Notes: generated from the letters alone by a model not told the origin. A stretch of 64,000 nucleotides of DNA from Chitinophagales bacterium (GCA_017303475.1 JAFLBO010000002.1:1-64000), one strand, 5' to 3'. Counted from the stretch's first letter, positions 23,863 through 34,110 are shown. Program-made: numbers and translations.

Positions 23863-25398
23863 ATGAACGAATCAAACAACTATTCACAAGGCAATCAACA
23901 AGGCGGACCAGATCGTCGCCGCCGCAACCAGTCGAACCAGGAAGGTTTGTCCAATTTTGTATTCGGCAAAATTCAGCCACAGGCCATTCCTCTGGAAGAA
24001 GCTGTATTGGGCGCCTTAATGCTCGACCGCGAGGCATTGCCGTTGGTGATGGACATCCTGCGTCCGGAGAGTTTTTATGTGGAAGGGCACCAGCATATTT
24101 ACCGGGCAGTTATCAAGTTGTTTGAACGCTCCAATCCGGTAGACTTGCTTACCGTTACCGAGGAGTTGAAGAAATCCGGCGAACTGGATAAAATTGGCGG
24201 GGGATATTATCTGGTTGAGTTAACCAACCGGGTGGCTTCTGCAGCCAATATTGAATACCATGCCCGTATCATAGCCCAAAAACACATTCAGCGCGAACTG
24301 ATCAACGTCAGTACCCGGACCATCCGTGATGCCTATGAAGACACCACTGATGTATTCAATTTGCTGGATGATGCTGAAAAAGGACTGTTTGCTATTACCC
24401 AAAACAACCTGAGTCGCTCCTATGAAAGCATGGGAACCCTGAGCGGCAAGGTGCTCAAACAAATTGAAGAACTCTCCAAAAAAGGAGATGGACTTACCGG
24501 TGTACCAACCGGTTTTACGGATCTTGACCGACTCACTTCAGGCTGGCAGCCATCAGATTTGATCATTTTGGCAGCAAGGCCCGGTATGGGTAAAACCTCC
24601 ATGGTGTTGGCAGTAGCCCTGAATGCAGCACGGGATTTCAACAAAGGGGTAGCGCTGTTCTCTTTGGAGATGGCCTCCACTCAGCTGGTGCAACGTTTGA
24701 TTTCTATGGAATCTGAAATTCCGGCCACTAAATTCCGGAACGGAAAACTGGAAGACTACGAGTGGCAGATGTTGCAAACTACGGTGGAGCGCCTGAGTTC
24801 AGTGCCTATTTTTATTGACGACACCCCGGGTATCAACATCTTTGAACTTCGGGCCAAATGCCGCCGCCTGAAGATGCAGCACGATATCCAGATGGTCATC
24901 ATTGACTACCTGCAATTGATGACCGGCTCCTCAGAAGGTAATCGGGGGGGCAACCGCGAACAGGAAATTGGTAGCATTTCGCGCGCGCTGAAGGGCCTGG
25001 CTAAGGAGTTGAATGTGCCAGTTATTGCCCTGTCTCAGCTATCACGTGCGGTGGAGGTGCGCGGTGGCAGTAAGCGTCCGCAATTGAGCGACTTGCGCGA
25101 ATCAGGATCTATCGAGCAGGACGCGGATATTGTGTCATTCATTTACCGTCCGGAATACTACCAAATTCTGGAAGATGAAAATGGTCAAAGTCTGAAAGGT
25201 ATCGCCGAATTTATCGTAGCTAAACACCGTAATGGCGCCTTGGATACTGTTCGACTCAAATTTACTGACACCTTTGCCAAATTTGGCAACCTGGATGATC
25301 CTTCCTTCAACGGGCTTCAAGACCCGCTCACAGGGCCATTCGAGCCTAGTGTCATCACCAGGCAATCGAGGATGAATGACGAGGATATACCTTTTTAG
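23863..25398 (+). CDS. dnaB: Replicative DNA helicase
   Basis: A 511-residue DnaB. After a Gln/Asn/Arg-rich tail of about 35 residues comes the DnaB N-terminal domain (PLEEAVLGALMLDREAL, about 42-145) and the RecA-like helicase domain with Walker A ARPGMGKTS at 238-246, Walker B in MVIIDYLQLM, and the arginine-finger region near the C terminus (DLRESGSIEQDADIVSFIYRPEYY). Hexameric 5'-3' helicase of the replication fork, interacting with primase. No intein is present. DnaA boxes upstream suggest DnaA control or proximity to an origin. The gene ends inside the inverted repeat 25397-25534. Confidence 0.96.
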   Translation: MNESNNYSQGNQQGGPDRRRRNQSNQEGLSNFVFGKIQPQAIPLEEAVLGALMLDREALPLVMDILRPESFYVEGHQHIYRAVIKLFERSNPVDLLTVTEELKKSGELDKIGGGYYLVELTNRVASAANIEYHARIIAQKHIQRELINVSTRTIRDAYEDTTDVFNLLDDAEKGLFAITQNNLSRSYESMGTLSGKVLKQIEELSKKGDGLTGVPTGFTDLDRLTSGWQPSDLIILAARPGMGKTSMVLAVALNAARDFNKGVALFSLEMASTQLVQRLISMESEIPATKFRNGKLEDYEWQMLQTTVERLSSVPIFIDDTPGINIFELRAKCRRLKMQHDIQMVIIDYLQLMTGSSEGNRGGNREQEIGSISRALKGLAKELNVPVIALSQLSRAVEVRGGSKRPQLSDLRESGSIEQDADIVSFIYRPEYYQILEDENGQSLKGIAEFIVAKHRNGALDTVRLKFTDTFAKFGNLDDPSFNGLQDPLTGPFEPSVITRQSRMNDEDIPF

Positions 25399-25534
25399 TG
25401 TTTGAGTGTTTGAGTGTTTGAGTTGGCGCTCGGCTTTGTAAGCTATAAGGTTGATGCCTTTAGGGCGATCAGCCCTCCGGGTAACCCAGCCGAGCGCCAA
25501 CTCAAAAACTCAAAAACTCAAACACTCAAAAACT
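25397..25534. repeat. Locus B: octamer-armed palindrome, probable bidirectional terminator
   Basis: Left arm: three AGTGTTTG octamers at 25397-25420, beginning inside the dnaB stop codon. Right arm: four CAAAAACT-type octamers at 25503-25534, the inverted counterpart. Between them a perfect 15-bp stem, AGTTGGCGCTCGGCT at 25421-25435 with 25488-25502, encloses a 52-base loop that itself contains AGGGC/GCCCT. It separates the convergent dnaB and tatA genes. Confidence 0.85.
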
Positions 25535-25538
25535 CTAA

Positions 25539-25757
25539 TCAGTCGATATTTTTCTTTTCAGCCTCGCGCATTCCCTGGCGAATTTCATCTTCTACTGAGT
25601 TCTTGGCATTATTGAACTCACGGATGCCGCGGCCGAGGCCACGCATAAGTTCCGGAATTTTTTTACCGCCGAACAACAGCAGCACTACCAGGAAAATCAG
25701 TACCAGTTCCGAACCGCCGAGGTTGCCAAGAAACAAGAAAGTAGCAGTCATAGTCAT
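25539..25757 (-). CDS. tatA: Twin-arginine translocase subunit TatA
   Basis: A 72-residue protein from the ATG at 25757 (or the ATG two codons on). One membrane helix ([16 protein letters not shown]) followed by [22 protein letters not shown], the FGxKKxPEL amphipathic helix typical of TatA/TatE, and a charged tail. It oligomerises to form the pore for folded proteins. tatC is not nearby. A longer reading from 25823 would add 22 residues unlike any TatA and is rejected. Confidence 0.93.
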   Translation of the reverse strand: MTMTATFLFLGNLGGSELVLIFLVVLLLFGGKKIPELMRGLGRGIREFNNAKNSVEDEIRQGMREAEKKNID

Positions 25758-25887
25758 TGAATTTAATAGTGGAAAAAACGGATGTAACCACCCGACATGC
25801 CTTTGACCAAAAAGGCAGCGCAAAGTTACATCCCATTATCCGCAATTCCTGTCAATGATATGCAATTTAACCCTCTCAAACATGCGC

Positions 25888-28800
25888 TTATTCCTGAACC
25901 ACTAGTTTGCCGGCTCCCACCAATTTGCCAGATTGCAAAACCCGGAACGTGTAAAGTCCGGTTGGCCAGTTTGTTGCCTGCAACTGGAAGCTGGAGCTAC
26001 TGCTTTCCTGTTCTGCCAGCAACATCCCGTTCAAATCAAATACCTGCAACCTTAGATTGCTTTCCCGCTCAAGTCCGCTGATCTCAAGCAAGGTTTCATC
26101 CCGGAATGGATTTGGACTTGCTTTAATGGCTGCCAAGGGCATATTCGGCTGCCAGGCACTAACTGTCAGGAACTTGGTATCCAATCTGAGCCAGGTCGTA
26201 TTGGTTACAATTGGCTCATTGAAATCAAAGTAAATGGATGCCTTGTTCTCAATAAGCGTTTCTAATGGGGCCTCAGCTATATGCCGAATCGTGAAGACCA
26301 CAAATCCATGACTGGCTGCTTCATTGGTATTGGAATCTGGCAATGCAATGTCATTGAAATTGAAATGAACCACCCCTTCACCAGTCAGATTATATTGATA
26401 TGGATGACTGCTCGCTCCGAAACGAATGCTTGCAGGATCCAGCCAGGAGGATAAGGTATCCAATATCCGAACATTGAATGCCGTATCTGTTCCGGTATTC
26501 TGGAACCGGATTTTGTACTCAATTTCAGTTCCGGGACGAACAAAACGTTCTACCCCGAAACCAACCGGGTCACTGTGTTTATCGTTGGGATCAAAAGAAC
26601 CTTTGTTGGGGGTGCAATTCCGGTCAAGCGCAGGCGCTTCGTCCGACTGCGGGAATTGATTCACAAACCCGGTTGAAAACGAACTGTTGGAAGTGCAACC
26701 TTCAACCGAGAGTCCAACCCGTTCCGCTCCGGATGGGTGATTGGGCTCCTGCGCAACCTCCAGACGCCAGGTGCTGCCATTGGCTGGCACCACTATCTCC
26801 ATAGCTTCTCCGGCCGCCAAAGGATCGGAAAGGCTGGATCGGAACATCACACCATCCTCTACCACGATGTAATTCAAGCCCGTTGTCATGTTGACACCTC
26901 CCTGATTGGTAATCATAAAACGCAGGGAATCTGGCTGACAAATACTACTTACCCCCAGACTGGCTCCTGACCAACCGGCTCCCGGCGGCATACACAGGGT
27001 GTCCGGATACGCCGAAGCTTCCGTGCAATGGGTTTGACCCAAAACTGCATTGCAATTCACAAATACCTCCAGACTGATGTTGCCGCAATCGCCAACGGCC
27101 ACATCCCCAACCTCAAAACGAAACACATTGCTGCCCAAATCAGTATATGGCATGGATGATCCAACCGGAGTCAGGAAAGGATCCAACGCAACGGTTACGA
27201 AGGCATCGGTGGCTTTTTGGGTTCCTTTATTGCAGTATTGTACCTGATAGAAGTTGTTGTCGAAACAACGCCGCAACTTATCTACGCCAAGATTAACCTC
27301 AAGCGCAGGACAGAAAAACATGGCCTGGGCGCCAAAATCGCCACCGGCTACGATTTGTCCCTGGCTGGAAATGTCTACCGGAACAGCATTGGTACAAATT
27401 CCCCACAACCCATTGGGCACCAATATTTTAACAGCATAAATACCTAAGGGAACATCTATCCGGTACTGTCCGTTTGCATCGGTAACGCTGTACAGTGTAT
27501 CGGCAGCGCCTTCTGCACGCACGATCCAGCCGGCTAATCCAGCTTCGTTATTAGTAAAGGTGCAGCTCTCGTCTGTGTCGTAATACAACTTTCCTTGAAT
27601 AGCCCCGCAAGAGCCGCTTGCCAGCAGATTCACCACATATTCAGCGGTAGCAGTACAACCATTGATATCAGTCAGGGTTAAGGTGTATGGGCCGGCTGCA
27701 GCAACTGAGACAACCTGGGTTGACGCGGTAAAGCTATTGGGACCCGTCCAGGCATAATTGGCGCCCGGCAAGGCTGGGCCACTAAGGGTTTCTTCCAAAC
27801 AGTTGTTGGCCAGTGACACAATGTTGATTTGCAATGGAGCCGGATCTGTCAATGTATATACATCGGATGCTGTACAACCTCCGGCATCTGTTACCACCAC
27901 CTTGTAGGTATCGGCGACAAGATTAGCCGGGTCCTGGGCATTGGTAAAGACCGGACCGGTCAAACCAACAGTCCAGGCATAAACATAAGGAACAGTCCCT
28001 CCGCTTACCGTTAAATTAATGGAACCTGTAGACCCGCCAGAACAAAGCGGATTGGTAACAACATCCGACAGTTGAAGCTGCTGACTTTCACTAACCACCG
28101 CCGTGGCAGATTGGGTACAACCAGAGGCATCTGTTACCGTCACTGAATACGTACCCGCCGCCAGATTGTTTTGGTCTTCAGTGTTATTGGCGCCCGGAAT
28201 ATGTTCCCAGTCAAACACATACCCCGGATTGCCACCAGTGATGGTCAGGTTGATCCATCCCTGCAAAGTCCCGAAACAAATATTCGGCGAAACGCTGGCA
28301 TTCACCTGAATGGCCGAACTACCCGGCACTTGAAAAATTTGGGTAATCGTGCAATTCAACTGATCCGTAACCGTTACCGTGTATGTTCCGGCCGGCAAGT
28401 TTCCAATATCTTCCGTGGTGCTGCCCTGGCTCCAGTCAAAAGTATAACCGGGTGTACCACCTGTTACCGACAAATTAATGGCGCCTGTATTGGCTCCTGA
28501 GCAAAGCACCGGCGTTACCACTCCTGTTACATCCATAGTGCTATTGTTCTGAACCGTAACCGAAAGTGTTTTGGTGCAGCCCAGCGCATCCTGCACGGTT
28601 ACTGTGTAGGTTCCTGCACACAGATTAGGATGATCTTCAAATATATAGCCATCGCTCCAGGCATAGATAAAGGGGCCCGTACCCACTACCGTAAGGTCTA
28701 TAGAACCATTACAACCGCCTGCACAATTAGTGCCCTGGGGAGTAGCAGAGAGGGTCATGTTCGAGGTTTGACCAACAAAAACTCCTGACTCATTGGTACA

Positions 28801-31182
28801 CCCCAGTGCATCTGTAACCGTGACAGAATACACCCCGGACACTAAACCATTTACATCCTGTGTGGTAGGTCCGGAAGACCACAAATAAGTATATGCTGGC
28901 TGCCCCCCCGTTACGGTTAGGTTAATAGAACCATCATTGCCATTACAGGTGGCATCAGTTGGGGTTAATTGGATTACAATACCAGAGGGATCTTCCTGAA
29001 CAATATAAGGCTGGACCGCTGAACAGCCAGCGCCATCATACACGGTGAGGGTGTAAGTACCGGCACACAATAAATTCAGATCCTGAGTTGTATTGCCCGG
29101 ACTCCAGGCATATTCTAACGGCGGGAGGCCGCCAGTCACTGTCACATCAATAGATCCCGTGCAGGCGCCGTCACAGGAAGCATCCGTGACAATGCCGGAC
29201 TGCGTCAGACCGAAACCAAGATTTACCACATAGGTCTCAGAGGCCAAACAGTTATTCGCATCAGAAACGAATACGATGTAAGAGCCCGGGCCAAGATTTT
29301 GTTTGTCTTGTTGGGTAGTTCCATCAAACCAAATATAAGATAACGGAGGCGTGAAATTCCCATTAACACTCAAATCAATAGCTCCGTCATTTTGATTGGT
29401 GCATGAAGCATGGGTGATATTGGCACTTAAGGTATACGTAGCACCTGATATCAGATTAACTGAATACTCATCAGAACAAGTACCTCCGGCATACGTGATG
29501 GTTACAGTATGTGGCCCGACTCCTAATCCGGAAATATCTTCAGCGGTATCTCCCGTACTCCATTGATACTCAAATGGTCCGAAAATTCCGGTTACCGTCA
29601 GGTCAATGGCGCCGCCAAACGGGTTTTGACAGGTAGGATGGGTAACATCCAGATCCACCGTAATTGTGGAGGTATCCTTTACCTCAGCTTCTGCATAGTA
29701 TTGGCAACCCAGCGCATCGGTGATGGTAGCGGTATAAGTTCCTATGGTAATATTGATTAATGCCGGTTGAACACTTCCGTTCGACCATTCATAATCATAC
29801 GGGGCCTGGCCCTGATTCATATTCAACCATATCCCACCCAACTGACCCGTGCAGGAAACATCCAGGATGGAGATATCCTGCGCCGGCACCAAAGTTCCGG
29901 GATGTACGGTCATTACATCCGTTTTGGTACAACCATCCAGGGTATTGGTTACTGTCAGGAGGTAATCGCCAGCCTGATCTACCACCGGGTTCAAAGTGTT
30001 AGCCCCTGAAACAATATGGCCATTGGCGCTCGTCCATAAATAAGTGAGTTGGCTGCCCGGTGCATTCGGCGCTGTGCCGCTTAGGGTTATCTGACCATTA
30101 CCGCAGGGCAGACCCTGATCCGGACCGGCGTCTACCACAAAAGATTCAATAACCGTGACACCATTTTTTCGGGAGCAACCCAGATTGTTGTCTGTCACTT
30201 TAAGCTCATACAATCCAGGAGCATCCACGGTTACTTGTAAAGTATTTCCTCCCAACACGATGTGGCCGTTGGGAGTAGTCCATTCGTAGGTATATTGCGG
30301 ACCAGTTGAAGTATTTGGAGCTTCAATGACCACATGCGATTGATTGCAACTCAGATTAGCCGGAGGAACGATACTGATTGACGGGAATGTGTTATCAGCC
30401 CAAACAACAATATGGTCTACTACTGAGCAGCCTTCAACCAGACTGGTGACTGTTAGCGTATAAAATCCAAAATGTGTTACTTCTATTACCGGTTGATGAA
30501 TATCCACACCATAATCGAAAATGCCGGTAAAAGTACTCCATTCATAAGCAAAATTCGGTCCCTGACTTGAACCGCTTCCACCGACCAGATTGGGCGCCGT
30601 TGCACAAGATGCAAATATTTCATCCGGCCCGGCATCAGCCACCGGATAGGTGGGACTCATCGAAACACTCCCCTGCGAGGTAACAGTACAGCCGTGCGCA
30701 TCTGTTACCGTTACCGTGTAGGTTTGAACTACTGCACTGCTCAAAACATTGCCAAAAACCCCATTAGACCATTCAAAGGTATAAGGCTCTGTACCTCCGG
30801 TTGCCGTAGCAGTAATTTCGGTGGTAGGATTTTGACAACTGATGATGCCGTCGTCGTTCAAATAACTGAATAATACTTCCGGAATGGCCTCTACGGTACG
30901 ACTCAGGGTAGCTGAGCATCCGGCGCCATAACTAACCGTTACGGTATAAGTACCGGGTACCAGAGTTAACAAATCTTCATTGGTATCACCGTTCGACCAC
31001 TCAAACTGGTATGGTGCGGTTCCCCCGGAATAAGTCAGGTCTATATTCCCGTCCTGATATCCAAAACAGGATTCGTCCGTTACAACAGCGTCCAAAACAA
31101 TGTTGCACTGGGCATCTGTCCGATGTGCCAACAAAAGCAGCACAAGGAAGAAAAGTAGCGAAGTAATGCGGATGATTTTCAT
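25888..31182 (-). CDS. Giant SprB-repeat secreted protein, T9SS type A cargo
   Basis: A 1764-residue exported protein from ATG 31182, where a signal peptide starts (MKIIRITSLLFFLVLLLL...DAQ). The body is about fifteen Ig-like modules of 75-90 residues; ten or so are SprB repeats of the form C-x-G-x-x-G-S-I-x-L-x-V-x-G-G...W-S...T-x-D...A-G-T-Y-x-V-T-V-T-D-x-x-G-C. Then a SdrD B-like module (GKLYYDTDESCTFTNNEAGLAG), a conserved pre-C-terminal domain (GSFDPNDKHSDPVG...IRFQNTGTDTAFNVRILDTL) and a 75-residue type A sorting domain (SPNPFRDETLLEI...GLYTFRVL). Likely surface adhesin or filament involved in attachment or gliding. The predicted promoter lies about 65-95 bp upstream (TTTG and ACATTTG). 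Confidence 0.93.
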   Translation of the reverse strand: MKIIRITSLLFFLVLLLLAHRTDAQCNIVLDAVVTDESCFGYQDGNIDLTYSGGTAPYQFEWSNGDTNEDLLTLVPGTYTVTVSYGAGCSATLSRTVEAIPEVLFSYLNDDGIISCQNPTTEITATATGGTEPYTFEWSNGVFGNVLSSAVVQTYTVTVTDAHGCTVTSQGSVSMSPTYPVADAGPDEIFASCATAPNLVGGSGSSQGPNFAYEWSTFTGIFDYGVDIHQPVIEVTHFGFYTLTVTSLVEGCSVVDHIVVWADNTFPSISIVPPANLSCNQSHVVIEAPNTSTGPQYTYEWTTPNGHIVLGGNTLQVTVDAPGLYELKVTDNNLGCSRKNGVTVIESFVVDAGPDQGLPCGNGQITLSGTAPNAPGSQLTYLWTSANGHIVSGANTLNPVVDQAGDYLLTVTNTLDGCTKTDVMTVHPGTLVPAQDISILDVSCTGQLGGIWLNMNQGQAPYDYEWSNGSVQPALINITIGTYTATITDALGCQYYAEAEVKDTSTITVDLDVTHPTCQNPFGGAIDLTVTGIFGPFEYQWSTGDTAEDISGLGVGPHTVTITYAGGTCSDEYSVNLISGATYTLSANITHASCTNQNDGAIDLSVNGNFTPPLSYIWFDGTTQQDKQNLGPGSYIVFVSDANNCLASETYVVNLGFGLTQSGIVTDASCDGACTGSIDVTVTGGLPPLEYAWSPGNTTQDLNLLCAGTYTLTVYDGAGCSAVQPYIVQEDPSGIVIQLTPTDATCNGNDGSINLTVTGGQPAYTYLWSSGPTTQDVNGLVSGVYSVTVTDALGCTNESGVFVGQTSNMTLSATPQGTNCAGGCNGSIDLTVVGTGPFIYAWSDGYIFEDHPNLCAGTYTVTVQDALGCTKTLSVTVQNNSTMDVTGVVTPVLCSGANTGAINLSVTGGTPGYTFDWSQGSTTEDIGNLPAGTYTVTVTDQLNCTITQIFQVPGSSAIQVNASVSPNICFGTLQGWINLTITGGNPGYVFDWEHIPGANNTEDQNNLAAGTYSVTVTDASGCTQSATAVVSESQQLQLSDVVTNPLCSGGSTGSINLTVSGGTVPYVYAWTVGLTGPVFTNAQDPANLVADTYKVVVTDAGGCTASDVYTLTDPAPLQINIVSLANNCLEETLSGPALPGANYAWTGPNSFTASTQVVSVAAAGPYTLTLTDINGCTATAEYVVNLLASGSCGAIQGKLYYDTDESCTFTNNEAGLAGWIVRAEGAADTLYSVTDANGQYRIDVPLGIYAVKILVPNGLWGICTNAVPVDISSQGQIVAGGDFGAQAMFFCPALEVNLGVDKLRRCFDNNFYQVQYCNKGTQKATDAFVTVALDPFLTPVGSSMPYTDLGSNVFRFEVGDVAVGDCGNISLEVFVNCNAVLGQTHCTEASAYPDTLCMPPGAGWSGASLGVSSICQPDSLRFMITNQGGVNMTTGLNYIVVEDGVMFRSSLSDPLAAGEAMEIVVPANGSTWRLEVAQEPNHPSGAERVGLSVEGCTSNSSFSTGFVNQFPQSDEAPALDRNCTPNKGSFDPNDKHSDPVGFGVERFVRPGTEIEYKIRFQNTGTDTAFNVRILDTLSSWLDPASIRFGASSHPYQYNLTGEGVVHFNFNDIALPDSNTNEAASHGFVVFTIRHIAEAPLETLIENKASIYFDFNEPIVTNTTWLRLDTKFLTVSAWQPNMPLAAIKASPNPFRDETLLEISGLERESNLRLQVFDLNGMLLAEQESSSSSFQLQATNWPTGLYTFRVLQSGKLVGAGKLVVQE

Positions 31183-31319
31183 AAGCGTTGTCGTCTTTTT
31201 CGTGGTGACGTCTACTGCCGGGGGAGCATATAGACTTTCATGATGCAAATGTTCGGGCAGATGCTGGTTGCACCAAAGACATTTTTTTTAAATTGTACAA
31301 AAGATATATCAATTATTTT

Positions 31320-31347
31320 TTATCAAAAAATTGATAATCAATTAATT
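31320..31347. promoter_or_regulatory. Palindromic TTGATAATCAAT motif upstream of the helical hypothetical
   Basis: TTATCAA-AAAA-TTGATAA at 31320-31337 runs into ATTGATAATCAATTAATT at 31330-31347. The latter recurs with one mismatch at 37432-37449. Both sit in A+T-rich gaps upstream of plus-strand genes, so a regulator-binding site is possible. Confidence 0.4.
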
Positions 31348-31412
31348 AAAAAAGCTGATGTACGTTGATCGGAAAATTTATTTTCCTGAAATTTGCCTGA
31401 AAATACGCCCTT

Positions 31413-32768
31413 ATGGAAAAAACCCTGCTCGGCGAGGCCTTTGCCTCCCTTTCGAAAGCCGAATTGCGCGAATTTGGCAAGTTTGTCCGCTCTCCATTTT
31501 TCAACACCCGTGCCTCTCTGATAGCCTGGTACGAATACCTGAGCCAGCCGGATGGGCACAAGCCTCCCGAAACAGACGGCGTAAAAACACGGCTGGCCCA
31601 CTCTGCATTACTTGCTTTGCTGGAAAAATACCTGATTTATAACGAAAAAAGCGAGGTTAATGCTGCCCACAAGGTGGTACTGGCCGGGGTTTACCGCAAG
31701 CGCAACCTACCGCGCCACTTCCAGATTACGCTTCGGGAGGCACGTCAGGAACGAACGCAGCACAACTGGCGCCACGCCGGGTATTATCAGGATTTGATGG
31801 ACATAGAATGGGAGCAATATCAGTTCGATACCGCCCAAAAACGCACCGATTCGCTCAATTTGCAGGCCACTTCTGATTACATGGACCTGGCTTTTTTAAC
31901 CCAAAAACTGCGCCTGGCCTGTTTGGCCGTATCGCACCAGGCGGTTTATAAAACGCAATACGACATCGGTTTGCTGGAAGCCGCCCTGATCCGGGCTGAA
32001 TCCCTGACCTCTGAGCCAGCCATAGGCTTGTATTTTCATTGCTACCGATTTCTAACCCTCCCCTCTGAGCCCGCCGAACAGCATTTTTTGCAATTCCGGG
32101 AAATGATGGCGCAACATGCCAGCTCATTTCCCAAAGAAGAACTGAGAACACTTTTTCTGCTGGCCATCAATTTTGGCATCAAAAAACTCAATGAATCCAG
32201 TCCGGGATGGCTCAGGGCCACCCTGGACCTCTACCGCTCGGCTATTCAGCTGGATCTGTTGCTGGAAAATGGCCAGATTTCCAGATTCGCCTTTACTAAC
32301 ATAGTAGCCATTGCCGTCAGGGCCGGCGAAGCTGACTGGGCCGAATCCTTTATCCATGAATACCGCTCCTTCCTGGAACGCACCTGGCGCGATGCCACGG
32401 CCAGCCTGAACCTTGCGCGCGTGGCCTATGCGCGCAAGGATTATACTACAGCACTGGCACACCTGCAGCGGTCAGACTACAAAGACAGTATCAACAACAT
32501 GGTGGCCAGAATCTACCAACTGAAAATTTATTACGAAACCGACGAGTTCGACCTGCTTTCCAGCCATCTGGCCAACCTGAAAAATTACATCCGCAGGAAT
32601 ACCGGCATTGGGTATCACCGCACCAATTACACCCATATTGTACAATACACCGAACAGCTTATGACCCTTCGGTTTAACGATACCAAAGCGGTGGAAGCCC
32701 TGAAAGAAAAAATACGGGCTGAAAAAATCCTGACAGAAAAGGAATGGTTCCTTGATATGCTGGGATAA
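31413..32768 (+). CDS. Helical-repeat hypothetical protein
   Basis: A 451-residue, probably cytoplasmic, all-alpha protein with TPR-like helix pairs throughout (for example ESFIHEYRSFLERTWRDATASLNLARVAYARKDYTTALAHLQ, a recognisable TPR-like unit near residues 310-355). N terminus MEKTLLGEAFASLSKAELREFGKFVRSPFFNT is distinctive, and I believe it belongs to a Bacteroidota-specific family, but I cannot name it. Start at ATG 31413. It stands alone: divergent from the SprB-repeat gene and convergent (1 bp gap) with the flavoenzyme gene. Confidence 0.8.
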   Translation: MEKTLLGEAFASLSKAELREFGKFVRSPFFNTRASLIAWYEYLSQPDGHKPPETDGVKTRLAHSALLALLEKYLIYNEKSEVNAAHKVVLAGVYRKRNLPRHFQITLREARQERTQHNWRHAGYYQDLMDIEWEQYQFDTAQKRTDSLNLQATSDYMDLAFLTQKLRLACLAVSHQAVYKTQYDIGLLEAALIRAESLTSEPAIGLYFHCYRFLTLPSEPAEQHFLQFREMMAQHASSFPKEELRTLFLLAINFGIKKLNESSPGWLRATLDLYRSAIQLDLLLENGQISRFAFTNIVAIAVRAGEADWAESFIHEYRSFLERTWRDATASLNLARVAYARKDYTTALAHLQRSDYKDSINNMVARIYQLKIYYETDEFDLLSSHLANLKNYIRRNTGIGYHRTNYTHIVQYTEQLMTLRFNDTKAVEALKEKIRAEKILTEKEWFLDMLG

Positions 32769-32769
32769 C

Positions 32770-34110
32770 TTAAACCGGCCTGCTATGCCATTCGTGAAAC
32801 AAACTCCTGGGATCGCGCTGAAGCCTGATTCCATCCATTTTTTGGTAATGCGCATTGCTCAGGAACCTGTCTGTGCGTTTGTGCAAACCTTCGTCTGCCA
32901 GTTGTATGCCGGTCGACAAGTGCGCCATTTCCTGCATCCGATCCCTCGCCCAATTGCCATAACGCGGCGTATCCGCGGCATGCTTCCACCCGCCGTAAAG
33001 AGCTATATAGATGTTGTCTTCCACAGAAAAAGCCATCGAACTTTGTCGCACCGGCGGATGCCAGTTCAACCAGAGCATGTGGGTCGGCGGCGGAGGCATG
33101 GTTTCCGCAATTTTGCGCAAATGTGGAATCAACGACTCCGCGGGAGCATGCGTCCACATGTTGTCAACCCCCCAATGATGCTTTTCCGGATAATGGCTCA
33201 TGGCAAATCGATACATCAACGAGATGGGCATATTCCAGTAACCGGTTCGGACAAAAGCCATGTTTTTTACCGGGCTCTTGCGCATAAACGCCTGAGCCTC
33301 ATTTAGTTCCTCTTTTGTATCGGCAAAAATGGCAGCAACCGCTTCAATGCCTGGCCCGTAAAGGTTCATCGCCCGCTGACTGGCCAGCAGTTGAAACTCT
33401 ACAGTATTGGGCACCTCCGGTCCAACCTCATGGGCCCAGTGAAACACATGCTCCAGATGTTTCATGCTAAACCCGTGCACCAGCATGCCACCATACCTTG
33501 GTCGTGGATATATGCGCAGGTGAAAACGCACCACAACCCCGAAAAATCCGCCGCCAGCTCCCCTTGCAGCCCAATACAGGTCCGGGTTTTCAGTGGCACT
33601 GGCATGCACCAGATGTCCATCGGCAGTAACGATATCCAGCCCCAAAACACTTTCACAGGCCATACCGAGTTTTCTGCCATTCCAGGCAAATCCACCTTGC
33701 AACAAATACCCCCCAATACATACGCCTTTGCAATGGCCCGCAGGAAAAAACAACCCCTGGTTCATCAATTTGGTCAGCAATACGCTGCCGCCTATGGCCG
33801 GACCAGCACGCGCAATCATCTGATCGCGGTCAATTTCATAGGTATCAAAATAAGACATATCCAGCAATATACTGTCCGGGCGCAGGTGATTGGCCGACCA
33901 GCTGTGTCCGCCAGAGCAAATACTGATTTTTAAGCCTTGTTCCCGGGCAAACTGTACGGTACGGATAATATCCTGCACCCATTTAGGCCGAACCATCAGG
34001 GCCGGGCGTCTGCCGGGATCCACCTGATTGAACATAGTACCCAGTACCATCCGGTCGAAATCCGGATGATTTGGGGCAAACACTTCTCCTTTTACATCTA
34101 ATTGACTCAT
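32770..34110 (-). CDS. FAD-linked oxidoreductase, bicovalent (berberine-bridge/PCMH type)
   Basis: A 446-residue flavoenzyme. The PCMH-type FAD domain spans about 30-215. H69 in SGGHSW and C127 in AGHCKGVCIGG align with the two residues that covalently hold FAD in bicovalent oxidases such as hexose, berberine-bridge and cannabinoid-type enzymes. The C-terminal substrate domain is present, with a degenerate BBE-like end (HYQKMDGIRLQRDPRSLFHEW). Such enzymes oxidise sugars, alkaloids or phenolics, making H2O2 when O2 is acceptor. No signal peptide is seen. It follows the DAPG-hydrolase gene by 18 bp. Confidence 0.88.
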   Translation of the reverse strand: MSQLDVKGEVFAPNHPDFDRMVLGTMFNQVDPGRRPALMVRPKWVQDIIRTVQFAREQGLKISICSGGHSWSANHLRPDSILLDMSYFDTYEIDRDQMIARAGPAIGGSVLLTKLMNQGLFFPAGHCKGVCIGGYLLQGGFAWNGRKLGMACESVLGLDIVTADGHLVHASATENPDLYWAARGAGGGFFGVVVRFHLRIYPRPRYGGMLVHGFSMKHLEHVFHWAHEVGPEVPNTVEFQLLASQRAMNLYGPGIEAVAAIFADTKEELNEAQAFMRKSPVKNMAFVRTGYWNMPISLMYRFAMSHYPEKHHWGVDNMWTHAPAESLIPHLRKIAETMPPPPTHMLWLNWHPPVRQSSMAFSVEDNIYIALYGGWKHAADTPRYGNWARDRMQEMAHLSTGIQLADEGLHKRTDRFLSNAHYQKMDGIRLQRDPRSLFHEWHSRPV

